Assembly: GCF_037893015.1 (NCBI RefSeq)
Contig: NC_133658.1
Span: 289,421,719 to 289,485,718 of the forward strand
DNA: 64,000 bases
From: Macrotis lagotis
Taxonomy: Eukaryota > Chordata > Mammalia > Peramelemorphia > Peramelidae
Direction: 5' to 3'
The notes below the pieces were generated by a model. That model ran no database searches. It worked only from the letters and a program-made list of their open reading frames with translations, and was not told the DNA's origin. Shown here in pieces: positions 52,168 to 64,000 of the stretch. Each line of letters begins with the position of its first letter. The first letter of the stretch is position 1. The position numbers and the translations under genes were made by a program.

Positions 52168-54931
52168 ACTTAAGCACAAGGTACATGAAAGATTTTCATA
52201 TGTAAATACAAATATTAGATGTTTTTACAGGTATTTCTTTGAATTTAATGTGTTGTTTTATTTGAGATATAATAGTTACTGGGGGAAGGGGAAATTCTCT
52301 GAAAGACTGGGGATCTTTCAAATGAAGGCCACTTAAATTAAGAAAGCAAGGTTAAATTAAATCAGAACCAAGTAAAATGATCTTATGAGTTCATCTTATT
52401 TCTTTTCTATCTAATCTATTTGATGCTGCTTGGTTTGAAGAATTCTTAAACAAAAACTTACTCAACTCTGACTAGGTACAAAGGACAGTGCTAGATAAAA
52501 CAAGGTCCTGTCAAGAAGCTTATATTCCATTGGACAAAATGATACCTAAAACTGCTAAATCCATAAATACAAGACAGAGCACAAATAACTGGGGGATTAC
52601 AGAAAATTTCATGTAGGAGGTGGTATCTCCTAAAGCTGAGCCTTAAAAAAACTCTTAAGGACTCAATAGATGGAGGTGAGGAGACAGGGCATTCCAGGAA
52701 AGCAAGACAGTATGTGTAAATGACAGAGGAAAGAGAGATGGAAGACAGGGTTCAGGGAATGGCTAATTGTATATGTGAGTCTAGAAAAGTAGGCTGGACT
52801 TAATTTATTAGCAGATTTAAGGAGTTCACATTTTAATCTAGAAGAAAGATGATGAAAAACTACTTGCTTACAAGGGAAAAATCCAGTCAGACCTGTGTTA
52901 TGGATAGTTATTGTGAAAGCTGTATGTGGACAGACTGGAGAAGTGAAGTCTGGAAGCAGAAAGACCAATTAGATGGCTACTCTAACAGTGTAGACAAAAG
53001 AGGGTGAGGTCCTGATATGAAATGGAAGTGGAAGCATAAGGAAAACCATTATCTTGCTATTTCTGATCTCAACAGGAACCAGGGAAGTGCTGGACAATAT
53101 CAAAAAAGTATGTGAGACTTCCAGCTTGATTTCCTCTTACTAAGAGGTCCAATTAAGTCCTTGACCTTTTTAAGTTTTTCTCCTAGGTTACTTATCCACT
53201 ACCAACTATATAATTGCTGCCAAGCAAATGGGAATAAAGGAAGTTACTAAAAATACAAGTCTAAGTATTCTAATAATCATACATATCAATATATAAACAT
53301 GTTTTTCACATCTATCTGAAATCTTCATTAATTAGATTATTGGTATTAATGGAGGAACAAAGTCATTAAGACAGATAAAAATGTTACCAGAGTTGACTTT
53401 GAACAATTTTTGCAACATTTTGGGAGCTACACTTTTTAAACTGTGTTTTGTTATTGTTCTCATTATGCTATACCAGCTGGATAACTGGAGAAGCCCTGGG
53501 TTTAAAGCCTACCTGGGACACTAGCTGAGGAACCATGGATATATCAGTACCTTTTTGGGCCTCAGTCTTCTCACCTATAAAAAGAGGGAGTTGTCTTAGA
53601 CAGCCTCTGAAACCCCTTCTAGCTCTAATTCTTGATCACAGAGATGCATGATTGTGGCTTTGTCCATAATCTGTGCAGGGGTCTCACCTCAAGGTAATAT
53701 AAGGTTATCATAAGGTCTCACTCTTTCAACCCCAACTCCATACTTCTCTGAAATGTGTTAGGAAAGCCAGCAGAGAATCAAGAAGAAGCCCCTCCATGGA
53801 TAATTGGCAGATAAATAAACCACAGACTGAACTGATCTGTCCATGTCACTAAAGTGAAAGCACACACATGCCTCCTAAAGAGTCTTCTTTTTCCAACGCA
53901 GATCATTTGAAGAGAAGAAAAGTAGTGCTTCTCTCTCAAAGCCAATTTCTTTGAAGAGCCAGTCAGACAAATCACATCTTTGGATGTCTCTCACAACCAG
54001 AAAGAACAAAGTGCAATGCCATCAGCACTTTCAGTGATGACCTTACTTTTACTCTAAGCCAGGTTTCTGGCTTAGACAATAGTACCTCTCAATTGTTGGG
54101 TTAGTGGCCTTGTATGGTCTAACTCAGATTCCCTACATGGGGGCCCTTTCTTCAAAAGCCTCCTTGACAGAGGACACTGCACTGAATGTTGCAGGCATGT
54201 GGCAACTGGAAGTTTTTCTCTGGAGCAGAGAAAAATCAATTCCTACTAGACCAAAATAAAGTATCGTGCTTGTTAAGCTCTGAGTTTTATCTGTATAAAA
54301 GCTGTTTCTTTGAGCAGTCTGATCTTTCCCTTACTGTGCTAAGCTAGAGGTTACATTCTGGAGGTTTCAGTGCCATTTTATTTGATACTGGAGACAGAAA
54401 GAGATGCATACTTCTCTCAGTATGGGTATTTCAAGAACAAACAGCTCTCATTTCCTGATTCTGCTGGTGCTAGCAATGTAAGCCCCACAGAGCAAACAGG
54501 GAGTGTAGATGCAAGGTTAGACTTCTTGGGTCTTCTGTCAAACAAACTTTGGTTTAACTGCATAAAAAATCAAGATCAAGTGAATTCCTCAGGAACGTGA
54601 TCAGCACCTTCAACTGCTTAGTAGTCACAGAAAATGTACAAGTCTTTTATAACTACTATTTCTTTAAAAACCCCTTATGTTGAAGGTCCACATAATTTCC
54701 ATCATTATTTTCCCCTCTCCTTCTTTCAATAACAATCCAATTCAGCATAAGGATATATTAAGAATATAAACTTAATACAGGGTCAGGAATAGACCACTAA
54801 ATAATTGGCATTCTTTAAAAAAAAACACACTATATTTTCCTCCCTTAACATTTCTTGATTTACTGTCACTGAATCCTCTCTTTAAAGGGGCACTCAGTCC
54901 TTAGGGCTCCTAGAAATTTATTTTCTTTTTT

Positions 54932-55309
54932 AAAGATTTTTTTATTTTGAATTTTATAATTTTCCCCCTACTCTTACTTCCCTCCCCCCACCCCCCACAG
55001 AAGGCAATTTGCCAGTCTTTACATTGTTTCTGTGGTCTACATTGATTCAAATTGAATATGATGAGAGAGAAATCATATCCTTAAGGAAGAAACAAAGTAT
55101 AAGAGATACCAAGAACAGACAATAAGATATCAGTTTTCCCCTCCTAAATTTAAGGTAATAGTCCTTGGTCTTTGTTCAAACTCCCCAGTTCTTTCTCTGG
55201 ATACAGATGGTATTCTCCATTGCAGACAGCCCCAAATTGTCCCTCATTGTTGCGGGGATGGAATGAACAAGTCCATCAAGGTTGATCATCACCCCATGTT
55301 GCTGTTAGC
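54932..55309 (-). mobile_element. L1 3' UTR fragment
   Basis: This matches the 3' UTRs at 28880 and 48149 (CCCCACAGAAGGCAATTTGC, then GATGAGAGAGAAATCATATC). It is truncated before any ORF2 codons. Confidence 0.85.
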
Positions 55310-56575
55310 TCCTGAAAATTTCTAATTCAAAGGCTAATATTATTGTCTTAGAAGATTCTTCATTGGTAACCCAAGCTTTTGAGACAACAAATACAGGCTT
55401 TTGAACCCACTTAAAAAAAAAAACCTGCCACCTATTCCATCAATCTGCCAAAGACTAGAGTAAATAGGCTTTATTTCCCAGGTTAGATTCTTAATTGTGC
55501 TTATGGCAAAAACACTAGCATGATATAACAGAAGTATCTTATCTGAATCAAGAAAATGAGTGAGAGGGGATCCCCAGACATTAATAGGGTACAAAGATGT
55601 CCCTGAGAGAAAGTTAAATGAGCACAATCACACTTTAGATGGTTACTAAAGCAAAGAAAATAGAAAAGCAATGTGGTGTAGTAGAAAAAATCTTCACTGG
55701 ACATGGAGTCACAAAATCTGAATTCCAACCTGGGCCTGGGAAGGAGAAAGAGAGGCTGGACTAGATAATTTTGAAGGTCTCTTCCAGATCTAAAAACTAT
55801 TCTAGGTCATTCTATACCATTAAGGAAAACAAATATGAACCCAATGCAAAATTTCAGAAGCTGAGATAGGAAGATTTTCTTCTCTTCTAATTTTCAGATT
55901 CATATCCTAAGATTCAAAGTTAATTGTTAGACTCTCATAAGTTGGCTTTGACACTCACATCCTTTTCATGTCCTTGAACAGAATGAATGTGTTGAGGACT
56001 GGAAAAAATATTCTTAGTACAAATCTAAAGAATTTAGATTTTGCTCTGTAAGGGCAAATTGTATTGAATCCTAAATGACTTTGGAGATCAGTGGATCATA
56101 CTGGGAGGAATCCTAGGTGAAGAGAAAAGTTTACATTGGATAATGATCACAGCAAACAATGGACAGTATTTCTTGCTAAATTTTTCTACTCAGCATTACA
56201 TTTCCAGTAATTTCTCAAGATTATAATTTAAGGGGAAAGAATAAGAAATGAGTAAAAATGAAGAGACAGAAATTCACAAGGAATGATGACATGGAATAAA
56301 TCAGCCTGGTTAAAGTAGGAGAAGTGGGAAGTGAAGTCAGAAAGTAGCAGGCCTTCAAGGTCAGAATAAGTCACCTCAACTTCTTGAAAGCTACTGGATC
56401 AATCAAAGGTTTTTGAGCAGTGGGACAAATTGATTAAATCAGTGTTTAGGTAAGATCAGTCTGACAATAAAAAGTATGTGAAGTGGACTAAAGAAAAAAA
56501 AAAGACCAAATAAGAGGTTACTACAATAATTCAGGTAGCTAAGCACCTGCTCAAATATGTACATTTGTGCGTGCA

Positions 56576-56578
<3 letters not shown>

Positions 56579-56618
<40 letters not shown>
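56579..56618. repeat. (GT)n microsatellite
   Basis: About 20 GT units following TGCGTGCATGC. Confidence 0.95.
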
Positions 56619-56621
<3 letters not shown>

Positions 56622-57249
56622 CTTGCATGTGCTTGGGTATAGGGAAGGGTATTGGAATTGGTAACAGTGGACAGTTTCCTAGACTAGGGTATCAAGTGGG
56701 GAGATGGCTAGCATTCAGAGGAACAAGAGGGAATGATATCCCCCCCATCAGTGCTATCCACTTGCCCTATGTAGAATCCTTATCCAATTTAGTCTTAGAG
56801 TAGGGAGGGAAGAAAAGTTAGAGAATAGATATATAAATAAACAGACAGAAAAGAAGAGAACTAGGAAGAGAGTTTGAATAAGATTCTGAGACAATAAAAA
56901 ATGATCAATGATGACACAGAAAAAGTTTATCATCACTGGTGACCTGTAAAACAGTACAGTAGAGAAAGTGTTTTATCTTCCCCCAATCTCAAAAGCATTT
57001 TTTTTGCTCAAGACAACCAGTTTTTTCCTTTATTCTCTTTCTTTAGTCTCATTCAATTTTTTCCCTTTCCCCTTTGTATATCTTTGGCTCACCATTCCAT
57101 CCACAGTAATTTCTTAGCTTGAGTGGCTACATATTCAATGCTCAAGAGGCTGCTGTCCTTGGTACTATCTAATCATACTTTAAATACTTAAAGAAAACAA
57201 AACAAAACCAAACAATATATGTTTCATCTTTCTGCCCCTCTAATTCATT

Positions 57250-57386
57250 TTTTTTTTGGTTTTTGTAAGGCAATGGGGTTCAGTGGCTTGCCCAAGGCCA
57301 CACAGCTAGGTAATTATTAAGTGTCTGAGTCTGGTACTCCTGACTCCAGGGTCAGTGTTTTTTCCACTGCGACACCTAGCTGCCCC
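57250..57386 (-). mobile_element. CORE-SINE, first of a tandem pair
   Basis: Antisense copy with a short internal deletion (GATTTGAACTCAG missing after GTGTCTGAGTCTG). Flanked by AATTCATTTTT and AATTCACTTT. Confidence 0.88.
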
Positions 57387-57400
57387 CTCCAATTCACTTT

Positions 57401-57571
57401 TTTTTGTTTGTTTTTGTTTTTTTTTTAGGTTTTTGCAAGGCAAATGGGGTTAAGTAGCTTGCCCAAGGCCACACAGCTAGGTAATTATTAAGTGTCTGAG
57501 TCTGGATTTGAACTCAGGTACTCTTGACTCCAGGGCCGGTGCTTTATCCATTACAAACACCTAGCCGCCCC
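57401..57571 (-). mobile_element. CORE-SINE, second of a tandem pair
   Basis: Antisense full copy with a (TTTTTG)n start. Flanked by AATTCACTTT (57391-57400) and AATTCACTTTT (57576-57586), the same target as its neighbour. Confidence 0.9.
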
Positions 57572-58877
57572 CTCCAATTCACTTTTAAAGGAGCTTCTGA
57601 TGCTCCCTTGTTTCCTAAAAGAAATACCCATAAATAATCAGTATTTTTGTAGACGATCATGATTACCTCTTATTATTTTAAAACCAAATCCCCAGCTAGC
57701 ACACTTATAATATTATTTGAATAGTATATTACATTCCAGGGAAGAATGATTGTATTTCAAAACATTGTCTATATGAATAATGATAGAGGGGAGGAAGAAC
57801 CAATCATCACCCAAAAAAGCACTTATTTAAGCCCCAGATTCTGGTAAACAGAAAATTCTAATGTGAAGACTCAGATTTCCAAGTTTAACTACTGAAATAG
57901 TAGACACAAACCCCTATGCAAATACATTGAAAACTGCATAAAAATTTTGGAAAAATAATCCTGTGGACAAGAGCATCCCTACCTTTTTCTTGCTAAATAG
58001 CCTGTTTTTTCCCTCATTCCTACTACTGTTGTTCGTGACATCATAATTATAGCCACTGAGTCTTCAAATTCAAAAGAGAGAAAAATAAGGGAAGAGTTTT
58101 GTTTTGAATTAAATGGGTCCTCAATATTAGAGACACATGTCTATTGAGTTTGCAGAACACTAGCTCTTGATTCATTAAAGTTTTATGTTGCACAATAAAT
58201 GAAAGAATAGAAGATTGGGGCTGTGAACATGACATACTTCTAGTTTCCTGATCTAATCCTCTCATCAGCAGCATGATATCTTTAATGATTTTCAAAAACA
58301 AATTTTGTATTATTTTCAACTATGAACAGACAGATCCACAAAGAATCTTAAAAATGAGAGTCAGGAAATGGAGTGAATACAGCCTCAGAGGAAAATTAAA
58401 CAAAAATGCAACTGACATAAATAATTAAGGCTTCTAACTTTTGGGTGACATTTCCCTATAAAAGCTGAGTTTTAGAGACAGATCAAAAGAGGGCCAAAAC
58501 ACCAATGAAAATGCATTTCTCCTAAAACAGATCTCACACAGGTTTTGTCTCTTAAAGATAATTTCTGGTTGTCTATATTCACATCATTTCATTCCCAACA
58601 AACAAGAGAAAGACATGGTCATTGGGAAAGAAATATATACACATTTTTTTCATACTTCTTTGAGGATTTTTCAAGATTATAAAGGACATTCCATGCCAAA
58701 CAGGTTCCATATAAAGAAAAAGTTGCACCTGTATTTAGGAAAATCTATTTTAAATGGATACTTGTTCCTTTTTTTCTTCATTTTTCTTATTTAACTTTCT
58801 ACTAATACTGTGATATTGATGAAAGACTAAGGAATAGGAAAAATTCTCATTTTTCTCTGAACATCTGGCTTGCTTAC

Positions 58878-59034
58878 TTGGGGTAGTTGCTGATCCAAAT
58901 CCCCCGCTGGCTGAGCTGAATGGGTTTTTATTGGCAGCATCCTGGCTGGGTTTTCCTCCAAGGCCACTGAAGAAACCCCCTCCTCTTCCAGTGCTTCCAG
59001 ATCCAAACAAGCCTCCAGTGGAAGAAGATGACTG
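58878..59034 (-). CDS. NUP214: NUP214 FG-repeat exon
   Basis: 157 bases; 3' splice site TTTGTTTCCCAG|CAG (a NAGNAG site) and 5' splice site CCCA|GTAAGC. It encodes [20 protein letters not shown], then [20 protein letters not shown] and [12 protein letters not shown], with two FG units. Start phase 0 and end phase 1 match the neighbouring exons. Clear counterpart of the human exon with the same [20 protein letters not shown] block. Confidence 0.96.
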
Positions 59035-62000
59035 CTGGGAAACAAAAGGAACAGGAAGCATATGATTAGAGGTCACTGCAAAAAGGCAGAGCATATCCGT
59101 GGGCAGGATATGCTTCACAAAATATACAAGTAGAAAAACTCTTTTATTACTGGATACTCCATAAATCTGAAAAGAAGCTGGGCTTGAATAGGGATATTCC
59201 TAAAGGACAGTGAATTTTCAATAGTGTTCTTTTATCTAGAACTCTGTAATAGAATCTGTGAAATGATCTGTAAATGCTGGTCACTTTTAATTGGTATTTA
59301 TACTGTTGTCTCTGGTTTTTGTTCCACTGTAAGCAGATTAGGGGCATAAAATCCAATCCTCAAGAATTCTACAATCTCAAAAAGTTTGAAAACACCATCA
59401 TAAGCAATGAAGAACCTTCCAACTTCTAACTCTTATACAGTCAGATACTGACAATATATGATCTATGAAGTAGTGGGATTCAAATAAATTAACAACCAGG
59501 TTGCCAAATTAAAAAAAAAAAGGTATCAGTTCTGCTGAACCAGTGCAAACTGGATGAATCCCACCACTGGATCTATGCCCTCCCCTTTCCATTTCTATAC
59601 TTTTATTTGATAATGACTTTCACTGCAGAAATCAGCCTAAATTAGCTGTATTGTTGAAATGATGACTGCAGCTGAATTCTTTCCAAGTTCTCATATCTTG
59701 TCTTTGGACATTGCCATTAGTTGAGAAACACATGCTGAGTCAAGGCTGTACCACAGACTTAATTTCCCAGAGTGGAAATCAGTTCTTTTAGGCAGATGAA
59801 TGACAAACTCTAAGGGTCATTAACACCATTCAAGTGCCATGTCTCCTGTAGGCACAGCACAGGGGGAGAGTATCAGACTAGGGTATGAGGAAGACCTAGC
59901 TTTATGTGGCCAAATCGTGTGACCATTCTAGTTCAGGGTTGTGAATTAGATGTGAAAAAGCAGATAGACACCTTCAAACTTTGAAGTCCTCTATGAATAT
60001 GAGTTGCTATTTCTGTGATTCATCAAAAGCTTTGTGAAACTTATTGGGAGGCATAGGATGCCAAGGATCAACCACTGGTGATAGTTGGAAAGGTAACAGG
60101 ATCATTTCCAGATTGAGCTGCATTAGCCAAAATTAAATAGGTTTAGCCATGTATGAGAGCCACTGCCTGTGCTGGGGAAGAAGTTTGCTGATCCCTTCAA
60201 ATACTGATATAAGGAATGAATATTAGTTTCATCTGGGCTAAATGTGGAAAAGTTTGCTAAGGACACATCTCAAGATGGGCCCTTTGGAAGGTGACCATGC
60301 AGTGGAGAGGGTCTTGAACTTAAAAAGTCAAGAAGATCCAAGTTCACATCTTGCCTCATATAGGTCACTTAACCTCTTTTGCTCTCAGTTTTCTAGCTGG
60401 TAAAAAGATGGAAAGGCGGAGTGGGAATGGAAGAACCCATAAGAGCCCCTCCCACTCTAAATCCCTCATTTCTCTGAGCTGAGCCCACAAATCACCTCCT
60501 TTCCCTGGACCTTAGTTTCCTCATCCATAAGATGAGGGGATTAGACACAACCTGTCCAGTTCTAGATCAAAATCTATAATTCCATATTATCCAAAGCAGA
60601 AAATTGCTAAAGGACAAATCAGGATTATTTCCTTTATGTGATGCAGTGGGGAGTAGTCAGAATACATGGAAACCTACTCAAGAGTAGATACAAACATAGA
60701 TTTGGCTGGTCTGTTGCCCATCAAGAAAATGAAAGTAAACTGAGAACATGCTTTGGATCAAATGCTTTTTTCATCAGTCTGCCTGACTTTTCATTACCCT
60801 GTTCACCAGATGTTCTTGTTTTCCTGCTTAGTGATGGAACCCAGCCTCCTGAGCATTAATAGCTCAAGGTAGCATGACTACCTGAGTATGATGTGCTATC
60901 AAGTTCTCTGGCTCAGTAAAGGAAAATCCTCTGTTTTGCTATGTTTGGGGAGTAAAGCATCAGAATGCCTGAAGAATCTCACCAAGTAAAAAGTAGCTTC
61001 GGTATTGCAGGTTCATTAATAGTGTCCTTTCTACCTGAAGTGAAAATGTCCCCATCCATTGAAAGGATCATTACAATGGAAAGCCTCTATCATGGGGGGG
61101 GGGGGGGGACCCCTTAGTTTCATACCTTTAACAAGCATTGAGATGAATACAGTCTGGGGAACAGCACAGCACTGAAGGAGAAATGCCTCCTTTTGAAAAT
61201 AAGTCCCAAACTCCCAAGATACCTACAATTTCTTACCTTTCCTTCTACTTACATTATCCTCTGCCTATCCCAATATTTAAAGGGCCAGAGTCACATTTAA
61301 ACAGGTTAAGAAGTCTTTTGGAAGGAAGGTCAGCTCAGTAACAATGACTTAGTCTCCCACAGCTGCCAGCAAGGGATAGATGAGGCATTAAATTAGAGAG
61401 GCTGTCCTCTCCAAAAAGAACCTGGGAGCAGCAAAAGATTGAAATAAACTGGAATTTGGGATCCACCCCTAAGATTCTTGAGGGAATTCCACAGGGATGG
61501 AGATGGTCTAAATTCCTCATTTCCCAACAGCTCCAGTTTGTGACCTTCTTTGGACCCCTCCACATACTTTTCTTCATCCCTGGAAATTCTAGTTATGCTG
61601 CAAGATTGAATCTCATCAGTAGCCTCTCTGAGCAGACCCTCTGAATGGAGGGCAGGAACTCCAGCCATCCACCCTCTCCCACAATTGTTTTTGGACTCCT
61701 TCGGAACTTTTTATCATGTTCCAAAACAAGTATCCTGATGCTCAAATGCCCTTTTCAGTGTCTTTTTGAGTCTTCTCTTAAGACTGTAAGTTTCTCTCAT
61801 TTATATCTGCATGCCTCTGCTTAGCACAGTGTCTGGCATAGAGTAGGGGCTTAATCAATGATTCCTGAATGGGGCAGTAGAAAGAGAGTAGGACCTGAAT
61901 CCAGAGAGTGGTGTTCAAATCCCAGTTGTCATTTACTGGTCAACACTGTCATTTTACTTGTCTGACTCTCAGCTTACATATATATAAAATGGGGAAAATA

Positions 62001-62233
62001 CTACTTGGATTTGTATATCACAACGTTGTAATGGTGAAAGAGCTCTGTAGACTTCAAAATGTGAGAAAAGACTTAACAATTATTTAGTGCATTGGTATTT
62101 GCAAGATAAAGTAAGGGCATTTAGGAAGGTTTAAGGGGTATGAAGGAATCATATGTAACATTACTGAGCCCCAGTAAAATACTTGAAAACAAACCCCCAC
62201 ACCCCAATACCAACAAGCTCATTATGACTCTAC
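59035..62233 (-). other. NUP214: NUP214 intron
   Basis: About 3.2 kb with few repeats: old MIR-like pieces near 60270-60400 and 60490-60580, an L2/MIR 3' end near 61795-61860, a SINE/MIR-like piece at 61870-62060 and a 15-base G run. The rest is unnamed. Confidence 0.8.
61094..61108 (+). repeat. (G)15 homopolymer
   Basis: Fifteen consecutive G residues in CAT(G)15ACCCC. Confidence 0.95.
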
Positions 62234-62304
62234 CTGGCCAAAGACTGTGCCTCCACTCCCTGCAGCTTGACCAAACACAGAACCAGTATTACTGGAACCA
62301 AAAC
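62234..62304 (-). CDS. NUP214: NUP214 FG-repeat exon (most upstream seen)
   Basis: 71 bases; 3' splice site CTTTTGTTTTACAG|GT and 5' splice site GGCCAG|GTAGAG. Two bases complete a Gly codon, then FGSSNTGSVFGQAAGSGGTV and FGQ, with three FG units. It ends at phase 0 and joins QSSSS of the next exon. If the human 36-exon structure holds this would be exon 30. The upstream large FG exon was not found and presumably lies beyond the window. Confidence 0.93.
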
Positions 62305-62394
62305 CTGTAAAACAAAAGTGTGATCAGTATTCTTATGGTCTGTGATCACTTGTTCTCCAGAGGTCTAATTTGTATCATCTAGGAGCTTTGACAC

Positions 62395-62620
62395 TGAAAG
62401 GAAAAGAAGGTGAGAGGAAGGGAAGAAGTTGGAGAAGTAGGCAGAGAAGAAGGGAAGTAAAATGGGAGGGAGGGAAGGGGAGAAGAAGAGGAAGCAAGAG
62501 GAAGAGGAACAGGGAAAGGAAGAAGGAAAACAAGGAAGAAAGAAGGGAGGGAAAAAGAAGATGAAGGAGGAAGAAAAGAAGGCAAAAGAAGAAAGAAAGG
62601 CAGCAAAAGGAGTTTCTTTC
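62395..62620 (+). repeat. Polypurine tract (GGAAG-rich)
   Basis: Over 200 bases almost entirely A and G on + (for example GGGAGGGAGGGAAGGGGAGA), hence polypyrimidine on the NUP214 sense strand, ending roughly 90 bases upstream of an exon's 3' splice site. Confidence 0.93.
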
Positions 62621-62710
62621 TTTGGAGATTTTGGTTGAATGGAGGAGAGACTTGAGAAGTATCTCTAGATCGGCTTCTAGTCTTCAGAAGTACAATCTCT
62701 GGAGAATCTT

Positions 62711-62866
62711 TTTTTTAGGTTTTTTTTTTTTGCAAGGCAAATGGGGTTAAGTGGCTTGCCCAAGGCCACACAGCTAGGTAATTATTAAGTGTCTGAGACC
62801 AGATTTGAACCCAGGTACTCCTGACTCCAAGGCTGGTGCTTTATCCACTACGCCACCTAGCTGCCT
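62711..62866 (-). mobile_element. CORE-SINE with target duplication
   Basis: Near-consensus antisense copy. A perfect 11-bp duplication TGGAGAATCTT lies at 62700-62710 and 62867-62877. Confidence 0.94.
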
Positions 62867-63207
62867 TGGAGAATCTTATAAAGGCTCTACTTCCTTCGCT
62901 TTCTTGACTGGGGCATTCTTGTCATACTTCCAATCAATCAGTCAGGAAGGAAGCTTTTAGAGAACAGAAGTGGATATTCTCAAGACAAAGTATTATTCCC
63001 TTAGACCTACAGAATCACTCAGAATGCCAGAAATAGAGGGAATTTAGTTCAAATTCTTTATTTTTCAGATAAGGAGGCAAGAGGCCAAGTGATCTGTGTG
63101 AGATAATTCTGAGAGATAGTGGTTTTAATTTGAGGACTTATGACTTTAAGGTGTAGGACCCATTCTTTCTACTCTACCATGAATACCTATTATTGAACTT
63201 GACTAGC

Positions 63208-63256
63208 AAAAAACCAAACCAAAACAAAACAAAACAAAAAAAACAAAAACAAAAAC
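63208..63256 (+). repeat. (AAAAC)n simple repeat
   Basis: CCAAACCAAAACAAAACAAA and related units. Confidence 0.9.
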
Positions 63257-64000
63257 CAGATGGAAAGTATTCACATGACCTACTGATAAATGAACCACCA
63301 TTCACAGGAGTCAGAGGAACTAAATTCATTGCCTTGAATACTACCTGTGTGCCCTTGGTTCTCAGTTTCATCCTCTGAAAAAACAAGGGTGTGTACAATT
63401 AAATGACCTCTGAGGAAACTACAGATGTATGAACCATGACCCCATGATCTTTCAAATCAAAAGAACACAAAATTGGTTAACTATTTTCAAGGTCCTGGTG
63501 ACTTTCAAAATATAAAAATATCACATAATTTGATATTTTATAAATGAACAGTGAAGTGCTAAGTTTCACTTTCAAAAACAGTAAAAAAGTAGTCAAAGAA
63601 AACCAATGACAAAAACCTTCATCCATCAGAAAAACACTAGAAATTCTGCCAGGGAGCAGTCTACATAATGAGAAGCATTAAGAGTCAAGATTCTTGGGAC
63701 TGAGTTTTAAGGTTCTCAGTGAATCCTTTGTACTTCTAAGGCACAAAACTACTTCTGTGATCTTGGGGAGTTATTTTTACCTTAAAAAAAAAAAGAGGTT
63801 GGACTAGATCTAAGGTCTCTTCCCTCTAGAGCAGCCTGCTTTGTATAAAGCCTGTTTTATCAGCTGATCTGGCACTGCCATGGAAACCATAGGTGGGATT
63901 TGAAATTTAATAAATCTAGAAGCTTTTGGAGGCCAATTAATTACATGTTTGCTCAAAAAGGAACAGGTTAATTTCTAAGTTAATAATTTGGTATGGCCTA

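Larger units (their letters stand above)
51578..58877 (-). other. NUP214: NUP214 intron
   Basis: About 7.3 kb. It contains a SINE (52011-52167), old unassigned repeats at about 52500-52990 and 56260-56530, MIR-like copies at 53470-53640 and 55665-55805, an L1 3' UTR (54932-55309), a GT microsatellite and a double SINE insertion (57250-57571). The stretch 57600-58870 has no named feature. Confidence 0.8.
62305..64000 (-). other. NUP214: NUP214 intron (partial)
   Basis: It holds the polypurine tract (62395-62620), a SINE at 62711-62866, an old fragment at 63040-63180, an (AAAAC)n run (63208-63256) and MIR-like copies at about 63290-63420 and 63660-63840. No exon was recognised. Confidence 0.8.

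Noticed and set aside
62370..62564. Lys/Arg/Glu-rich 64-codon frame
   Set aside because: Translation of the polypurine tract.

Overview
The window is nuclear DNA from a marsupial, probably an Australian lineage and possibly a dasyurid. Two lines of evidence support this. Spliced gene pieces have clean GT/AG boundaries. The window is also saturated with tRNA-headed CORE-SINEs (head GGGGCAGCTAGGTGG, body ...TTAATAATTACCTAGCTGTGTGGCC..., tail CCTTGCAAAAA) plus L1 and L1-derived elements of marsupial type. The lineage call rests on recognising the repeats, not on a search.

Only two protein-coding genes are supported, and they converge. On the + strand, 8159-8687 is the terminal coding exon of FAM78A. 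The ~8.2 kb before it is read as its last intron, and a repeat-poor block to about 10.87 kb as its 3' UTR. On the - strand, seven coding exons between 62304 and 40931 encode the C-terminal ~250 residues (FG-repeat tail, ending GFGGWRS-stop) of the nucleoporin NUP214. All seven join in frame: 62304-62234, 59034-58878, 51577-51425, 45800-45629, 43165-43026, 41848-41824 (a 25-nt microexon) and 40964-40931. FAM78A and NUP214 are convergent neighbours in human 9q34 as well, so this is conserved synteny read in reverse.

The ~28 kb between the two 3' ends (about 10.9-39.3 kb) is a retrotransposon graveyard. Its centrepiece is a pair of HAL1-like elements, which carry L1 ORF1 but no ORF2. One is near full length on + (20108-23291). 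The other is 5'-truncated on - (26113-27684). Both have a long 3' region containing antisense CORE-SINE-like modules at matching positions, three in one copy and two in the other. The second copy sits inside an older L1 with a 15-bp target-site duplication, and a younger SINE sits at its 5' edge with its own 12-bp duplication. This element is the best candidate for something undescribed.

The NUP214 introns hold further L1 3' ends (including an L1 inside an opposite-strand L1), several SINEs with readable target-site duplications, a 105-bp hAT MITE with perfect termini, a compound microsatellite abutting a 5' splice site, and a >200-bp polypurine tract upstream of a 3' splice site. No RNA genes, CRISPR arrays or other coding genes were recognised. 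The many other open frames are chance, repeat-derived, or shadows of these exons.
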